DNA of 64,000 nt, from contig NZ_WQNH01000045.1 of the NCBI RefSeq assembly GCF_009812055.1, positions 1 through 64,000 of the forward strand, in the 5' to 3' direction. The notes beneath the pieces were generated by a model that was not told where the DNA came from, did not search any database, and worked only from the letters and a program-made list of their open reading frames with translations. Below, in pieces: positions 24,350-33,855 of this stretch. Both the position numbers and the translations under genes were made by a program. How positions within the stretch are numbered: the first letter of the stretch is position 1; the number at the start of each line of letters is the position of its first letter. The stretch is from Chelativorans xinjiangensis. Lineage in GTDB: Bacteria > Pseudomonadota > Alphaproteobacteria > Rhizobiales > Rhizobiaceae.

Positions 24350-25298
24350 GGCGCTCTCCGCCTTCGCGCGATAACGCCCGGATGCGCGCGCGGAACCCCT
24401 CCGTCCCCTGGATGACCGCATCGACAATCGCGTCGAGCGCCCAGAAACGCTGGCGGACGTCGTAGTCGATCACGCGGCAGCGGGCGCTTTTCATCGTTCC
24501 AAGGCGCTGATGGTAGAGCTTGGCGATAGCGGGGTAGCCGTAGGCCTCCGAAAGGGCGGCGAGGGTGAGATGAGCGGCGAGTTCGCCGGCGAGTTCCGGC
24601 CACCTGGCGCCGTGGTCGGCGAGCCAGCGATAGAGGTCGGGGTGATAGTTGTTGGCGATGCCGCAGAAGCCCGGTGCGCCGGCCTGCAGTGCCGGCCAGG
24701 CGATGGCCGCGTTGGCGTTGACCACCGCGAGCGGCGACCCCTTCGCCAGCGCCAGCCGGCGCTTGAGCACGTCGAGGTCGCAAGAGACGTCCTTGAGGAC
24801 GGCAAAGCGCCCGCTGTCGCAGCAGAACGTGAACTCGTCGTCGCTCAGGAGGCGGCGATGGGGCGAGGGGCACTCGTAGAGCCCCAACGGCAGGTCGGCG
24901 GGGAGTGCCGCGAAGAGGGCCTCGAGGTTGGAACGGAAGGTCTCCGCGCCCGCCTGCGCCGGGTCGAGGCGGTTGGTGACGAGCACCAGCCCGTCGATGC
25001 CGGTGTCGGCCATGGTGACAAGCTCGGCCTTTTGCGTTTCCGGGTCGTCCGCCACATGACCGGAGGCGACGACCGGCAGCCGCCCGCCCGCCGCCTTGGC
25101 CGTGAAGCGCGCCAGCGCGACGCGCTCTTCGATGCTCAGGCTTGCCATCTCGCTGGACTGGCAGACCGCGAATAGCGCCGACGAGCCGTTGGCGATGTAC
25201 CACTCTATCAGGGCTTCGAGATCCTCCCAGTCTATGCGCCCCTCATCGTCGAACGGGGTCAGCATGACGGGGATGATTCCATCGATGGGGGCGATCAT
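24339..25298 (-). CDS. Dihydrodipicolinate synthase (DapA) family aldolase/lyase
   Basis: About 319 residues; TIM-barrel pyruvate-type aldolase fold. The Schiff-base Lys is in FAVLKDVS and the Tyr in LYECPSP. The usual GTTGE is replaced by FAVCQSSE, so this is not the lysine-pathway enzyme. Family members in such settings act on keto-deoxy acids, hydroxyproline derivatives or N-acetylneuraminate. Last gene of the minus-strand TRAP operon, 30 bp after dctM. Start ATG 25298 (MIAPIDGII) is chosen; ATG 25313 is an alternative with no better ribosome site. Confidence 0.88.
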   Translation of the reverse strand: MIAPIDGIIPVMLTPFDDEGRIDWEDLEALIEWYIANGSSALFAVCQSSEMASLSIEERVALARFTAKAAGGRLPVVASGHVADDPETQKAELVTMADTGIDGLVLVTNRLDPAQAGAETFRSNLEALFAALPADLPLGLYECPSPHRRLLSDDEFTFCCDSGRFAVLKDVSCDLDVLKRRLALAKGSPLAVVNANAAIAWPALQAGAPGFCGIANNYHPDLYRWLADHGARWPELAGELAAHLTLAALSEAYGYPAIAKLYHQRLGTMKSARCRVIDYDVRQRFWALDAIVDAVIQGTEGFRARIRALSREGGERLTA

Positions 25299-25343
25299 GG
25301 TTGGACTTCTCATGGCAGGCGGGAGGGGCCTTGGGGTTGAGGT

Positions 25344-26636
25344 TCAGCGGTATCCGAAAAGCTCGGGCAGGAACAAAACGGTCTGCGGGAACAGGATCAT
25401 GACCAGGAGGGCCGCGAGGAGGACGCCCATGAAGGGCCAGATCTCGCGGATGATGTCCTTGAGCGGAATGTCCGTTACGGCGTTGATGACGAACAGCAGC
25501 ACGCCGTAGGGCGGTGTGATGAGCCCGACCATGATGTTGATGACGATGACGACGCCGAAATGCACCGGATCGATGCCCAGCGTCGTCACGGTAGGCAGGA
25601 ACAGGGGAACGACGACGAGCAGGAGCGTCGTGGCGTCGAACAGGCAGCCGAGCGCCAGGAACAGAAGATTGACGGCGATGAGGAAGAGGACCGGCGGGAC
25701 GTCCAGGCCGGCAAGGCTCTCGGCGACGATGCCCGGGATATTCTCGCTCGCCACCAGATAGTTGAACACCAGGGCGGCGGCGATGATCATGCCGATGGCG
25801 GCGGTGGAGCGGGCGCTGCCCAGAACCAACTCGTGGAACTGCCGCCAGCTCATGGCGCGGTAGACGAGGGCGGCGAGCACCAGCGCGTAGGCGGCGGCCA
25901 CCGCCGCGGCCTCGGTCGGCGTCGTCACGCCGCCATAGATCCCCGTCAAAAGGATGACCGGCAGCATGAGTGCCGGAAAGGCCCGGAAGGTGATCGCGGG
26001 CAGCGCCTTGAGGGGCACCACCTCATCGGTGTGGAAGTTGCGGCGCCGCGCTGTCCAGGCGTTGAAGACCATCAGCGTGGCGCCGATGATCAGCCCGGGA
26101 ACGATGCCGCCGAGGAACAGGTAACCGATCGAGCTGCCCGAGATCAGCGCGTAGAGCACCATGGGGATCGACGGCGGGATGATGGGGCCGATAACCGCCG
26201 AGGCGGCCGTGAGTGCGGCGGCGTAGCCGGCCGGATAGCGGCCATCCTTGCGCATCATGTCGATGATGATCCGGCCGATGCCGGCGGCATCGGCGATGGC
26301 CGAGCCCGACATGCCCGAGAAGATCAGGCTCGCCACCACGTTGACTTGCGCCAGCCCGCCGCGGAAGCGCCCCACCAGGGCGACGCAGAACGTCAGGAGT
26401 CGATCCGTCACCGTACCGGCGTTCATGAAGTTGGCGGCGAGGATGAACAGCGGGACGGCCAGAAGCACAAAGGAGCCGAACAGCCCGTTCAGGCTTTGCT
26501 CGGCGATAAGGCCGACATCCTGGCCGCTCATGAACAGATAGGCGATGGCCGCCGCGAACATGGCGAAGGCGATCGGCAGGCCGCCGCCGGACAGGATGAA
26601 AAAGCCGGCGACGGCAAGGAGAAACGGTGTGCTCAT
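25344..26636 (-). CDS. TRAP transporter large permease (DctM type)
   Basis: A 430-residue multi-pass inner-membrane protein. Family motifs are FSGMSGSAIADAAGIGRIIIDMMRKDGRYP, IIPPSIPMVLYALISGSSIG and MVGLITPPYGVLLFVINAVTD. It overlaps the small permease gene upstream by ATGA. Second TRAP system of the window. Confidence 0.94.
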   Translation of the reverse strand: MSTPFLLAVAGFFILSGGGLPIAFAMFAAAIAYLFMSGQDVGLIAEQSLNGLFGSFVLLAVPLFILAANFMNAGTVTDRLLTFCVALVGRFRGGLAQVNVVASLIFSGMSGSAIADAAGIGRIIIDMMRKDGRYPAGYAAALTAASAVIGPIIPPSIPMVLYALISGSSIGYLFLGGIVPGLIIGATLMVFNAWTARRRNFHTDEVVPLKALPAITFRAFPALMLPVILLTGIYGGVTTPTEAAAVAAAYALVLAALVYRAMSWRQFHELVLGSARSTAAIGMIIAAALVFNYLVASENIPGIVAESLAGLDVPPVLFLIAVNLLFLALGCLFDATTLLLVVVPLFLPTVTTLGIDPVHFGVVIVINIMVGLITPPYGVLLFVINAVTDIPLKDIIREIWPFMGVLLAALLVMILFPQTVLFLPELFGYR

Positions 26637-27121
26637 GGGTTTTCCGCCGCGCGCTCGTTTACCGCTATGCCGTCCCGCAGGGTGCGGTAAAGCGCAAGGA
26701 CCGACCGGATGACGACCGCGACGGCAAACACCGCGAAGATCGAGAAGACGTAGTCGAAGCGGATGCGGGTGATCGGCGTGGAGTCGATCTTCATGAAGGC
26801 GATGTAGTCGACGATGGCCGGCAATGCGCTGGCGAAGGCGACCGCCAGCACGGCGTGGCCGATCAGGCTCAGGACCCAGCGCGGGCGGGGGGCGAGCGCA
26901 TCGGACAGGATGGAGAAAGTGATGTGCTCGCGCTCCTCCAGAAGAAAGGCGGAGGTCCAGAACACTGCCCAGATATAGAGGATGACGCAGGCCTCCGACG
27001 TCCAGCCGAGCGGATGGTTGACGACATAGCGCATGAAGACCTGCAAGAGGAACGAGGCAAACATGGCCGTGAGCAAGCCCACGGCCACGATCTCAGCGAA
27101 TTTGCGCCATTTGCCGATCAT
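26633..27121 (-). CDS. TRAP transporter small permease (DctQ type)
   Basis: A 162-residue, four-helix membrane protein with the pattern MRYVVNHPLGWTSEACVILYIWAVFWTSAFLLEEREHI. It lies 21 bp after the receptor gene and overlaps dctM. Confidence 0.9.
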   Translation of the reverse strand: MIGKWRKFAEIVAVGLLTAMFASFLLQVFMRYVVNHPLGWTSEACVILYIWAVFWTSAFLLEEREHITFSILSDALAPRPRWVLSLIGHAVLAVAFASALPAIVDYIAFMKIDSTPITRIRFDYVFSIFAVFAVAVVIRSVLALYRTLRDGIAVNERAAENP

Positions 27122-27142
27122 CGACTGGACGTGTCCTGTGCG

Positions 27143-28141
27143 CTACTCGACGGCGTTGACGCGGTCGACGATGCCTTCAGGCCAGTCGGCGGCGAACTCG
27201 GATTCCAGGTACATCTTCTGCACCCGCTCGCGGAAGGCTTCGCGGTCGGGCTCGTAGACCTTGAGGCCTTCACTCTCGAAGAAGGACACCAGTTCCGCCT
27301 CGTCGGCGATGCGGTTCTCGTCGTTATAGGCGGTGGCCTTCTCGGCGGCGGCGGTGACCGCTTCCTTCTGACTGTCGGACAGCGCGTCCCAGGTCTCGCC
27401 CGACATGGACAGGAAGATCGCGTCCACCAGATGCGAGGTCAGCACGATCTGCTTGGTGACCTCGTAGAACTTCGCCGCCTTGTTGGTGGGCAGCGGGTTG
27501 TCCTGACCGTCGACGACACCGGTCTGCAGCGCCGTGTAAACCTCACCGAAGGCGATCGCCACCGGCGAGGCGCCGAGGGCCGTTCCCAGGAACTGCCAGG
27601 CATCCGATCCCGGCATGCGCAGCTTCACGCCGGCCAGGTCCTCGGGTGTGCGGATCTCGTCGTCGGTGCGGAGGTTTAGCTGGCGGGTCCCGAGATAGCC
27701 GACGTCAAGGATGTGGATGCCCATCTCATCCTCGACCATGCCGTAGAACTCGGCGCCGACGTCGCCGCGGAACACCTTCTTCTGATGCTCCGGGTCGCGG
27801 ATGAGGTAGCCGGCGGTGAAGACCGACCAGGCGGGGATCTGCTTGGCGATGTCCTGGGCGGAGATCATCGCCATGTCGAGATTGCCGCGCTGCATGGCGG
27901 CCGGCTCCGTGCCCTGCTTGAAGAGCGTGGCATTGAGATGGATCTCGACGTCGAACTCGCCCGGCGCCGCGCTTTCAAGCTCGTCCTTGAACACGGTCAG
28001 CATCTTGGCGTGCCAGTCGGATTCCACCGCCGGCGTCGAGATCCTCAGCTTGACGGCGTCCGCCGCCGCAAGGGCCGGCATTGCCGTGGAAAGGGCCAGC
28101 GCACCCATGGCGGCTAGCATAAGACGTCTGGTCAAATGCAT
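27143..28141 (-). CDS. TRAP transporter substrate-binding protein (DctP type)
   Basis: A 332-residue periplasmic receptor with a Sec signal peptide (MHLTRRLMLAAMGALALS, cleaved after ALAAA). Conserved parts are MRMPGSDAWQFLGTALG-like and VVDGQDNPLPTNKAAKFYEV, typical of the DctP family that binds organic acid carboxylates through a conserved Arg. It heads the operon with dctQ, dctM and the DapA-like gene, so the ligand is probably a sugar acid or keto-acid precursor. Confidence 0.92.
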   Translation of the reverse strand: MHLTRRLMLAAMGALALSTAMPALAAADAVKLRISTPAVESDWHAKMLTVFKDELESAAPGEFDVEIHLNATLFKQGTEPAAMQRGNLDMAMISAQDIAKQIPAWSVFTAGYLIRDPEHQKKVFRGDVGAEFYGMVEDEMGIHILDVGYLGTRQLNLRTDDEIRTPEDLAGVKLRMPGSDAWQFLGTALGASPVAIAFGEVYTALQTGVVDGQDNPLPTNKAAKFYEVTKQIVLTSHLVDAIFLSMSGETWDALSDSQKEAVTAAAEKATAYNDENRIADEAELVSFFESEGLKVYEPDREAFRERVQKMYLESEFAADWPEGIVDRVNAVE

Positions 28142-28223
28142 TCTTCACTCCTCCCTGATCGCAGTTAAGTTCGGATTCCCATTTGCCGGGAACGATGCTA
28201 TTAGAATGCAAACGCAGAGTAAC

Positions 28224-28236
28224 ATGTCAATGACAT
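28224..28236. promoter_or_regulatory. GntR-type operator candidate
   Basis: ATGTCA-A-TGACAT, a 13-bp palindrome in the 110-bp divergent region between the TRAP operon and the GntR gene. It lies 15 bp before the GntR start codon, so the regulator could control itself and the transporter. Confidence 0.5.
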
Positions 28237-28251
28237 TTCACGAGTGGCGGA

Positions 28252-28923
28252 ATGCTGAAGTCTGAAAATGGCCTGAAGACGCTTCGTGCGGAGGCCTACG
28301 GCCGCATTGTCGATCTCCTCAATACCCAGGAGGTGCATCCGGGCCAGGTGGTGACCCAGCGCGAGCTTGTCGAGCGCACGAACACCTCGCTTGCCGCCGT
28401 GCGCGAGGCTATCCCGCGTCTCGAGGCGGAGGGCCTGATCGTCACGCTGCGCCAGCGCGGGCTCATGTTTCCGAATGTCGACGTGGCCTTCATACGCAAC
28501 GCCTATCAGTTGCGCGTCATTCTGGAGCTCGAGGCGATCGCCAATGTGCCGCGCAACATCCAGCCTTCCACCATCGAGGATTGGGAGCGGGAGCACCGGG
28601 ACATCCTGCGGCGCCTGCAGGAGGATGCTACGGAAGAGCTGGCGCGGAAGGCGCAGGCCCTGGACTGGGGGATGCACGAGCAGCTCATCCGCTCGCTGGG
28701 CAACGATCTGATTGCCGAAGTCTATCGCGTCAACGCCATCAAGGTGCGCATGGCGGCGCAAAAGCGCCTTCTGGTCACGCCCTTGAACGCCATCCGCGTC
28801 ATGAACGAGCATCTCGCAATCCTCGAGGCGCTGCGCCGTCAAAAGGGGGAGGGGGCTGCGGCGGCGATGCGCAAGCACATCGGCAACTCGATGCAGCTCG
28901 CGCTCGGAGGGGAGATCGACTGA
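28252..28923 (+). CDS. GntR family transcriptional regulator with FCD domain
   Basis: A 223-residue regulator. The N-terminal winged helix is GQVVTQRELVERTNTSLAAVREAIPRLEAEGLI. The helical ligand domain has the FCD-type acidic/His positions (LDWGMHEQLIRSLG, MNEHLAILEAL, AAMRKHIGNSM). Divergent from the TRAP/DapA-like operon, its probable target. The ribosome site is weak. Confidence 0.9.
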   Translation: MLKSENGLKTLRAEAYGRIVDLLNTQEVHPGQVVTQRELVERTNTSLAAVREAIPRLEAEGLIVTLRQRGLMFPNVDVAFIRNAYQLRVILELEAIANVPRNIQPSTIEDWEREHRDILRRLQEDATEELARKAQALDWGMHEQLIRSLGNDLIAEVYRVNAIKVRMAAQKRLLVTPLNAIRVMNEHLAILEALRRQKGEGAAAAMRKHIGNSMQLALGGEID

Positions 28924-28986
28924 GGGCAGGCGGCCCGCTTTGCCCTCTCCTGTCCGTCCCGAGTTTGTGGCCTATATGCATTTCGC

Positions 28987-30435
28987 ATGACGGTTCAACG
29001 GCAGATTGCACGGCCTGCAGGCGGTTTGCGCCGCCCGGTGCGGCTGCTTGCCTCGCTGCTTCTCGTTCTGGCCGGTCTTTTCGGCCTCGCGCTCCCGCTG
29101 TCCCCGCAGGAGGGCGGGACGGCGCTGATGCTGCGGCTGGAGGGCGCGGTCAGTCCGGCAACGGCGGACTTTGTGCAGCGCGGGCTCGAAGAGGCGGCGG
29201 AACGCAACGCGGCGCTGGTGATCCTGCAGATGGATACGCCCGGCGGCCTCGACACCTCCATGCGCGACATCATCCGCGCCATCCTGGCCTCGCCCGTGCC
29301 GGTGGCGAGTTTCGTGGCGCCGAGCGGCGCACGGGCGGCGAGCGCCGGCACCTATATCCTTTATGCCAGCCACCTGGCTGCCATGGCGCCGGGTACCAAC
29401 CTGGGCGCGGCAACACCGATCGCCATCGGTGGCGGCGGTTTTCCCTTCGGCGGCGACGAGGGGACGGATGAGCAGAAGGAGAACGAGGAGGGCGGCGAGA
29501 ACGCACCGGCCCCACGCAACGCGGCGGAGGCCAAGGCGGTCAACGATGCCGTGGCCTATATCCGCGGCTTGGCGGAGCTGCGTGGCCGCAACGTCGAGTG
29601 GGCCGAGAAGGCCGTGCGCGAGGCGGCGAGCCTGTCCTCTTCCGCAGCGTTGCGTGAGGGTGTCATCGATCTTATGGCCGCAAACCTCGGTGAGCTGCTC
29701 GCCAAGGCGGACGGGCGCACAGTGCGTCTCGGCGAAGAAGATACCACGCTGAAGACAGCCGGGCTTGCCGTGGAGGAGCTGGAGCCCAACTGGCGCACGC
29801 AGCTGCTCTCCGTCATCACCGATCCCAACGTCGCACTCATCCTCATGATGATCGGCATCTACGGGCTCGTCTTCGAGTTCCTCAATCCCGGCGCATTGCT
29901 GCCGGGCACCATAGGCGCCGTCAGCCTGCTTACCGGCCTTTATGCGCTGGCGGTGTTGCCGGTCAGCTATGCCGGAGCCGCGCTGATGGTGCTGGGGATG
30001 GCGCTGATCGTGGCCGAGGCGTTTGCGCCGTCCTTCGGCATTCTCGGCCTCGGCGGCACCGTGTCGCTGGTGCTGGGCGCCACCATCCTGTTCGACACGG
30101 AGGTACCCGGCTTCGGGCTCTCCTGGGAGGTGGTGGGTGCCGTGGCGGCGGCGAGCCTGGGCATGACGCTTCTTATCGTCCGGCTTGCCTGGAGTTCGCG
30201 TCAGCGCACCGTGGTTACCGGCGAGCAAGGGATGATCGGTGCCGTCGGACAGGTGCGGAACTGGAACGGAAGCGAGGGTTACGTGCTTGTCCATGGCGAG
30301 CGCTGGAAAGCGGTCTCCCCCGCGCCGCTTCAGGTCGGCGCGGTGGTGCGCGTCACTGACATAAAGGGGCTCACCCTGAAAGTCGTCGCCATGGACGGGC
30401 AGGCGCCCGCGAGCGCGAGAGGAGAAGAACCATGA
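28987..30435 (+). CDS. nfeD: NfeD-family membrane serine protease
   Basis: A 482-residue protein. It has a signal/anchor near residues 18-36 ([19 protein letters not shown]), then a ClpP-like protease domain with [11 protein letters not shown] and the serine motif [13 protein letters not shown]. An acidic low-complexity insert follows ([16 protein letters not shown]), then several membrane helices and a C-terminal OB-fold ([15 protein letters not shown]). Established partners are slipins, as here: the next gene overlaps by ATGA. It may act in membrane-protein quality control. Confidence 0.92.
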   Translation: MTVQRQIARPAGGLRRPVRLLASLLLVLAGLFGLALPLSPQEGGTALMLRLEGAVSPATADFVQRGLEEAAERNAALVILQMDTPGGLDTSMRDIIRAILASPVPVASFVAPSGARAASAGTYILYASHLAAMAPGTNLGAATPIAIGGGGFPFGGDEGTDEQKENEEGGENAPAPRNAAEAKAVNDAVAYIRGLAELRGRNVEWAEKAVREAASLSSSAALREGVIDLMAANLGELLAKADGRTVRLGEEDTTLKTAGLAVEELEPNWRTQLLSVITDPNVALILMMIGIYGLVFEFLNPGALLPGTIGAVSLLTGLYALAVLPVSYAGAALMVLGMALIVAEAFAPSFGILGLGGTVSLVLGATILFDTEVPGFGLSWEVVGAVAAASLGMTLLIVRLAWSSRQRTVVTGEQGMIGAVGQVRNWNGSEGYVLVHGERWKAVSPAPLQVGAVVRVTDIKGLTLKVVAMDGQAPASARGEEP

Positions 30436-31208
30436 ACCTGTTCGGCGGTTTCACCTTCTATGCCGTCCTGATCGTCATCCTGCTGTTCATCCTTGCCTCG
30501 GCGATCAAAATCCTCAGGGAATATATGCGTGGCGTGGTCTTCACCCTTGGCCGCTTCACGGCGGTGAAGGGGCCGGGGCTGATCCTGATCGTCCCCTTCG
30601 TGCAGCAGATGGTGCGGGTCGACCTGCGCACGCTCGTGCTCGACGTACCGAGCCAGGATGTCATCTCCCACGACAATGTTTCAGTGCGCGTCAACGCGGT
30701 GATCTATTTCCGCGTCGTCGATCCCGAAAAAGCGACGATCCAGGTCGAGGACTTCATGATGGCGACCAGCCAGCTCGCCCAGACGACGCTGCGCTCGGTG
30801 CTTGGCAAGCACGATCTGGACGAGATGCTGGCCGAGCGCGACAAGCTCAACAACGACATCCAGGAAATCCTCGACGAACAGACCGACGCCTGGGGCATCA
30901 AGGTCGCCAATGTCGAGATCAAGCATGTCGACATCAACGAATCCATGATCCGCGCCATCGCCCGCCAGGCCGAGGCCGAGCGCGAGCGACGCGCCAAGAT
31001 CATCAACGCCGAGGGCGAGCAGCAGGCGGCCCAGAAGCTGCTCGAGGCGGCGCAAATCCTGTCCCGGCAGCCCGAGGCCATGCAGCTCCGCTATTTGGCA
31101 TCGCTCAATGTGGTGGCGGGCGAGAAGAACTCCACCATCGTCTTCCCCTTCCCGATGGAGCTCGCCAGTCTCATACCCGGCATGACCAAAGAGAAGCCGG
31201 CTGAATGA
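30432..31208 (+). CDS. Slipin, SPFH/band 7 family protein
   Basis: A 258-residue protein with an N-terminal hydrophobic hairpin ([20 protein letters not shown]), the SPFH core ([25 protein letters not shown], then [13 protein letters not shown]) and a coiled-coil-prone region rich in Ala/Glu ([20 protein letters not shown]). It forms oligomeric membrane microdomains and is cleaved by NfeD-type proteases in archaeal homologues. Confidence 0.94.
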   Translation: MNLFGGFTFYAVLIVILLFILASAIKILREYMRGVVFTLGRFTAVKGPGLILIVPFVQQMVRVDLRTLVLDVPSQDVISHDNVSVRVNAVIYFRVVDPEKATIQVEDFMMATSQLAQTTLRSVLGKHDLDEMLAERDKLNNDIQEILDEQTDAWGIKVANVEIKHVDINESMIRAIARQAEAERERRAKIINAEGEQQAAQKLLEAAQILSRQPEAMQLRYLASLNVVAGEKNSTIVFPFPMELASLIPGMTKEKPAE

Positions 31209-31245
31209 CGGGTTTGGACAAGTCGGCGGTCGACGTCCATTCCCA

Positions 31246-31992
31246 CTACTCCTCCATCGTAAGGTCGGCCACCACCGGCAGGTGGTCCGATGCGTTGCGT
31301 GCGGCGGGGTCGGTCCAGCTTTTGAGCAGCATCCCGGTCGGCCGGCAATAGACGCGGTCGAGGGCGAGGAGGGGATAGAACGCGGGGTAAGTCTTCATGT
31401 GGCTATGCCCTGGGAACAGGCGGTTGAGCGTCTTCTGCACCGAACCGCGCCATATCCAGTCGTTGAAGTCGCCGAGCATGACCGTACGGTTGGGCCCGCT
31501 CTGGCAAATCCGGGCGAGAAATCGCGCCTGATGGCGCCGTTCCGCAAAGCTCAGCCCCAGATGCACGGCGGCAAGATGGAGCGGGCCGCGGGGTGTGCTG
31601 ACGAACGTCTCGATGACGGCGCGCGGCTCGCGCCGACGATAGGAGATGTCGTGGCACTGCGTCTTTGATATCGGCCAGCGGCTGATGACGGCATGGCCGT
31701 AGTCGCCGTCCGGCGCGGTGATCAGCCGGGTTTCGCTGGAATTGCCGCCCAGAGCCGCGGCGAGAAAGGCGAAGGCGTCCGACGTTTCCGTCAGCGGCTT
31801 GCGAGAGTCGATCTCTTGCAGGGCGACGATATCCGGTGCATGCCGCCGCACGAGCGCCACCACGCGCTGCAGGTCGCGGCGGCGGTCGGAGCCGAGGCCG
31901 CCATGGATGTTCCAGGTCATCACCCGCACGGTGGCCGGGTCAACACCGGCGGCCCTTTCCGCGTCTGCCATGTCAGAGGTATCGGGTTTCAT
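31246..31992 (-). CDS. Endonuclease/exonuclease/phosphatase family protein
   Basis: A 248-residue EEP-fold hydrolase. The ordered motifs are MTWNIHGG, ALQEIDSRKP, HLGLSF, LGDFNDWIW and ASDHLPVVADL, which provide the metal Glu/Asp and catalytic His. The family includes phospho- and sphingolipid phosphodiesterases as well as nucleases. No signal peptide. The same-strand phospholipase D gene is 120 bp upstream; the pair may form a lipid-head-group hydrolase unit (inference). Confidence 0.88.
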   Translation of the reverse strand: MKPDTSDMADAERAAGVDPATVRVMTWNIHGGLGSDRRRDLQRVVALVRRHAPDIVALQEIDSRKPLTETSDAFAFLAAALGGNSSETRLITAPDGDYGHAVISRWPISKTQCHDISYRRREPRAVIETFVSTPRGPLHLAAVHLGLSFAERRHQARFLARICQSGPNRTVMLGDFNDWIWRGSVQKTLNRLFPGHSHMKTYPAFYPLLALDRVYCRPTGMLLKSWTDPAARNASDHLPVVADLTMEE

Positions 31993-32111
31993 ATGAGGCC
32001 AATTTGGCTACCCTGGTCACCAATGCGCCGGGCGGGTGTCGTGGAAAGCGTGGTCCTTCTCCTGCTGCTCCCCGCGAAGCTGATCGGCGCCGGGCTCGTG
32101 TTCCGCTTCGC

Positions 32112-33662
32112 CTATTTTCTCCTGCCACCCGTGCGCGGCACCATTTTGCTGGTCTCCTCGACGCTCGTCCCGTCGCGCTCGGCCGGGACGTCGTGAGCCG
32201 GTCCGCGGCCGAGAAGCTCGCGCAGCCTTTCGACGAGGCGGAAGGGACGCTCGGGATCGAGGAGGCGCGTGCCTGGAAAGGAGCCGGTCGGTCCACGATA
32301 GACTGTCAGCGGCCGCAGTCCGCGGCTGTTGTGGTTGAGGCTCTCGATGGCCCGGCTGAGACTGCCTTCACGGCGGACCGCCGCGCGCACAAGCGCCGGA
32401 TCGACACCGAGGTGTTCGGCCATCAGCCTCTCACGGCAGCCGGCGATGGCGGCGCGGGTCTCCGGCTGGTCGGCCTCGATCACCACGTCGCATTCGGTGT
32501 CGAGACCGACGGAACGGTTGTTGAGGTTGGACGAGCCGACGCGCATCACCCTGTCGTCGACGATCATCAGCTTGGCATGGACCAGAACGCGGTGGTCGCC
32601 GGTGAGGCCGGGCACGACAGGATAGTGAACATGCAGGCGATTGTGACGGTCGGCGCGCTTGAGGGCCCGCAGCAGCCGCTCGCGGTTTGCCCCCATGATG
32701 AAGCGCTCGATCACGCCATTGGCCGTACGCGAGCAGATCACCACGATGTCAGGTCCGCGCGGCCGCGATAGGCTTTCCCCGAGGATGCCGCGCAGGCGCC
32801 TTGCGGTGAAGTATTGGGCTTCGATGTAGACGGTGTGCCTTGCCGCCCGCAGCATGTCCTCGATCAACTGGGCGGACTCCTCCACCGGGCGGCGTCCGCC
32901 GAGGCGCGGCGCTGTGCGGGCCACGGCCATGGGCACATCGGTGAAGTTGGCCTGAAGCCCCTCCGGCCACCGCTCGACCGGGGGTCCAAGGGGTCTTCCC
33001 TCGCCGACTGCGTCCCGCCAGCGTTCGCGCACGACCTGTGCCACGACACGCGCGACCGGGCCGTCAGCCACCATCTGCAAGTCGTGCACCGGATCGTAGG
33101 GCGTGCCGTCGGGGGAGCGGCGCAGCGGATGATCGGCCTCGTGGTGGGGCGTGTCCCACCGCTCGATGGTCAGGTCCATTCCGCCGACGAAGGCAATGGA
33201 ATCGTCGATCAGCACGATTTTCTGGTGATGCGCGGCATGGGGCGGGTGATGGGTGTCCAGGCGCAGATGGATGCGCGGATGTTTCTGCCACTCCTCGCCC
33301 AGCACCAGGGGCAGCGTTGCGCCTGGTGCATGCACGGCCGCCAGGCTCCAGACGAGGACGGAGACCTCCAGTTCCGGACGCTCCTCCACCAGCGCGCGCA
33401 GAAGGCGGCCAAGCGCCAGCGCGTCCGGCCCGTCCTGCGGACGCAGGCGGATGCGCGCATCGAAATCCCAGGCGATGATATAGATCGATCGCGTCGCCAT
33501 ACGCAGCGCTTTGTCGAGCTCCGCGAAATAGGCTTCGGCGTCGACCAAAAGGGCAGCACGCCGCGCCGTGGCGACCGCGCAGCAATTGCGGCCCGGCACC
33601 AGCAGCTTTCGTCGCCTCCGATGTGATCCTGCTGCGCCTTTCACCTCTATCTCACCTTGCAT
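32112..33662 (-). CDS. Phospholipase D-like (cardiolipin synthase-like) protein
   Basis: A 516-residue protein with two HKD motifs: HHQKIVLIDDSIAFVGGMD and VHAKLMIVDDRVMRVGSSN. Both are complete, so the enzyme should be active as a phosphodiesterase or transphosphatidylase. There is no clear membrane anchor, unlike classical cardiolipin synthases. Start ATG 33662 (MQGEIEVKG) is chosen; a frame open to 33968 runs antisense through the M24 gene promoter and lacks homology-like sequence. Confidence 0.88.
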   Translation of the reverse strand: MQGEIEVKGAAGSHRRRRKLLVPGRNCCAVATARRAALLVDAEAYFAELDKALRMATRSIYIIAWDFDARIRLRPQDGPDALALGRLLRALVEERPELEVSVLVWSLAAVHAPGATLPLVLGEEWQKHPRIHLRLDTHHPPHAAHHQKIVLIDDSIAFVGGMDLTIERWDTPHHEADHPLRRSPDGTPYDPVHDLQMVADGPVARVVAQVVRERWRDAVGEGRPLGPPVERWPEGLQANFTDVPMAVARTAPRLGGRRPVEESAQLIEDMLRAARHTVYIEAQYFTARRLRGILGESLSRPRGPDIVVICSRTANGVIERFIMGANRERLLRALKRADRHNRLHVHYPVVPGLTGDHRVLVHAKLMIVDDRVMRVGSSNLNNRSVGLDTECDVVIEADQPETRAAIAGCRERLMAEHLGVDPALVRAAVRREGSLSRAIESLNHNSRGLRPLTVYRGPTGSFPGTRLLDPERPFRLVERLRELLGRGPAHDVPAERDGTSVEETSKMVPRTGGRRK

Positions 33663-33800
33663 GCGCGGATCCCTTTCGGCCCGATTGTCTGCGTGATCTG
33701 CCTGCTCAACGCGCGGACGCGGCATTAGGTTCGCTGCAGCGAAGTTTCCCGCGGCCAGAACCGTTGGGTGCTCTGGACCTCGTCCGATCGAAATGACAAA

Positions 33801-33813
33801 CTGGTCGGACCAG
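33801..33813. promoter_or_regulatory. TGGT-N3-ACCA operator before the M24 gene
   Basis: CTGGTC-G-GACCAG, a perfect 13-bp palindrome 43 bp before the M24 start codon. Member of a five-site family with 40223, 40401, 50424 and 50601; the core fits FadR-subfamily GntR regulators. Confidence 0.55.
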
Positions 33814-33855
33814 ATGCGCCCGCCCGTCAGGCGCATGATTGAGAGGAGGAGCGTT

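Noticed and set aside
31993-32196. A hydrophobic plus-strand frame of up to 67 codons between the EEP and phospholipase D genes
   Set aside because: No ribosome site, and it overlaps the 3' end of the phospholipase D gene by 85 bp antisense. The leucine-rich stretch could arise by chance.
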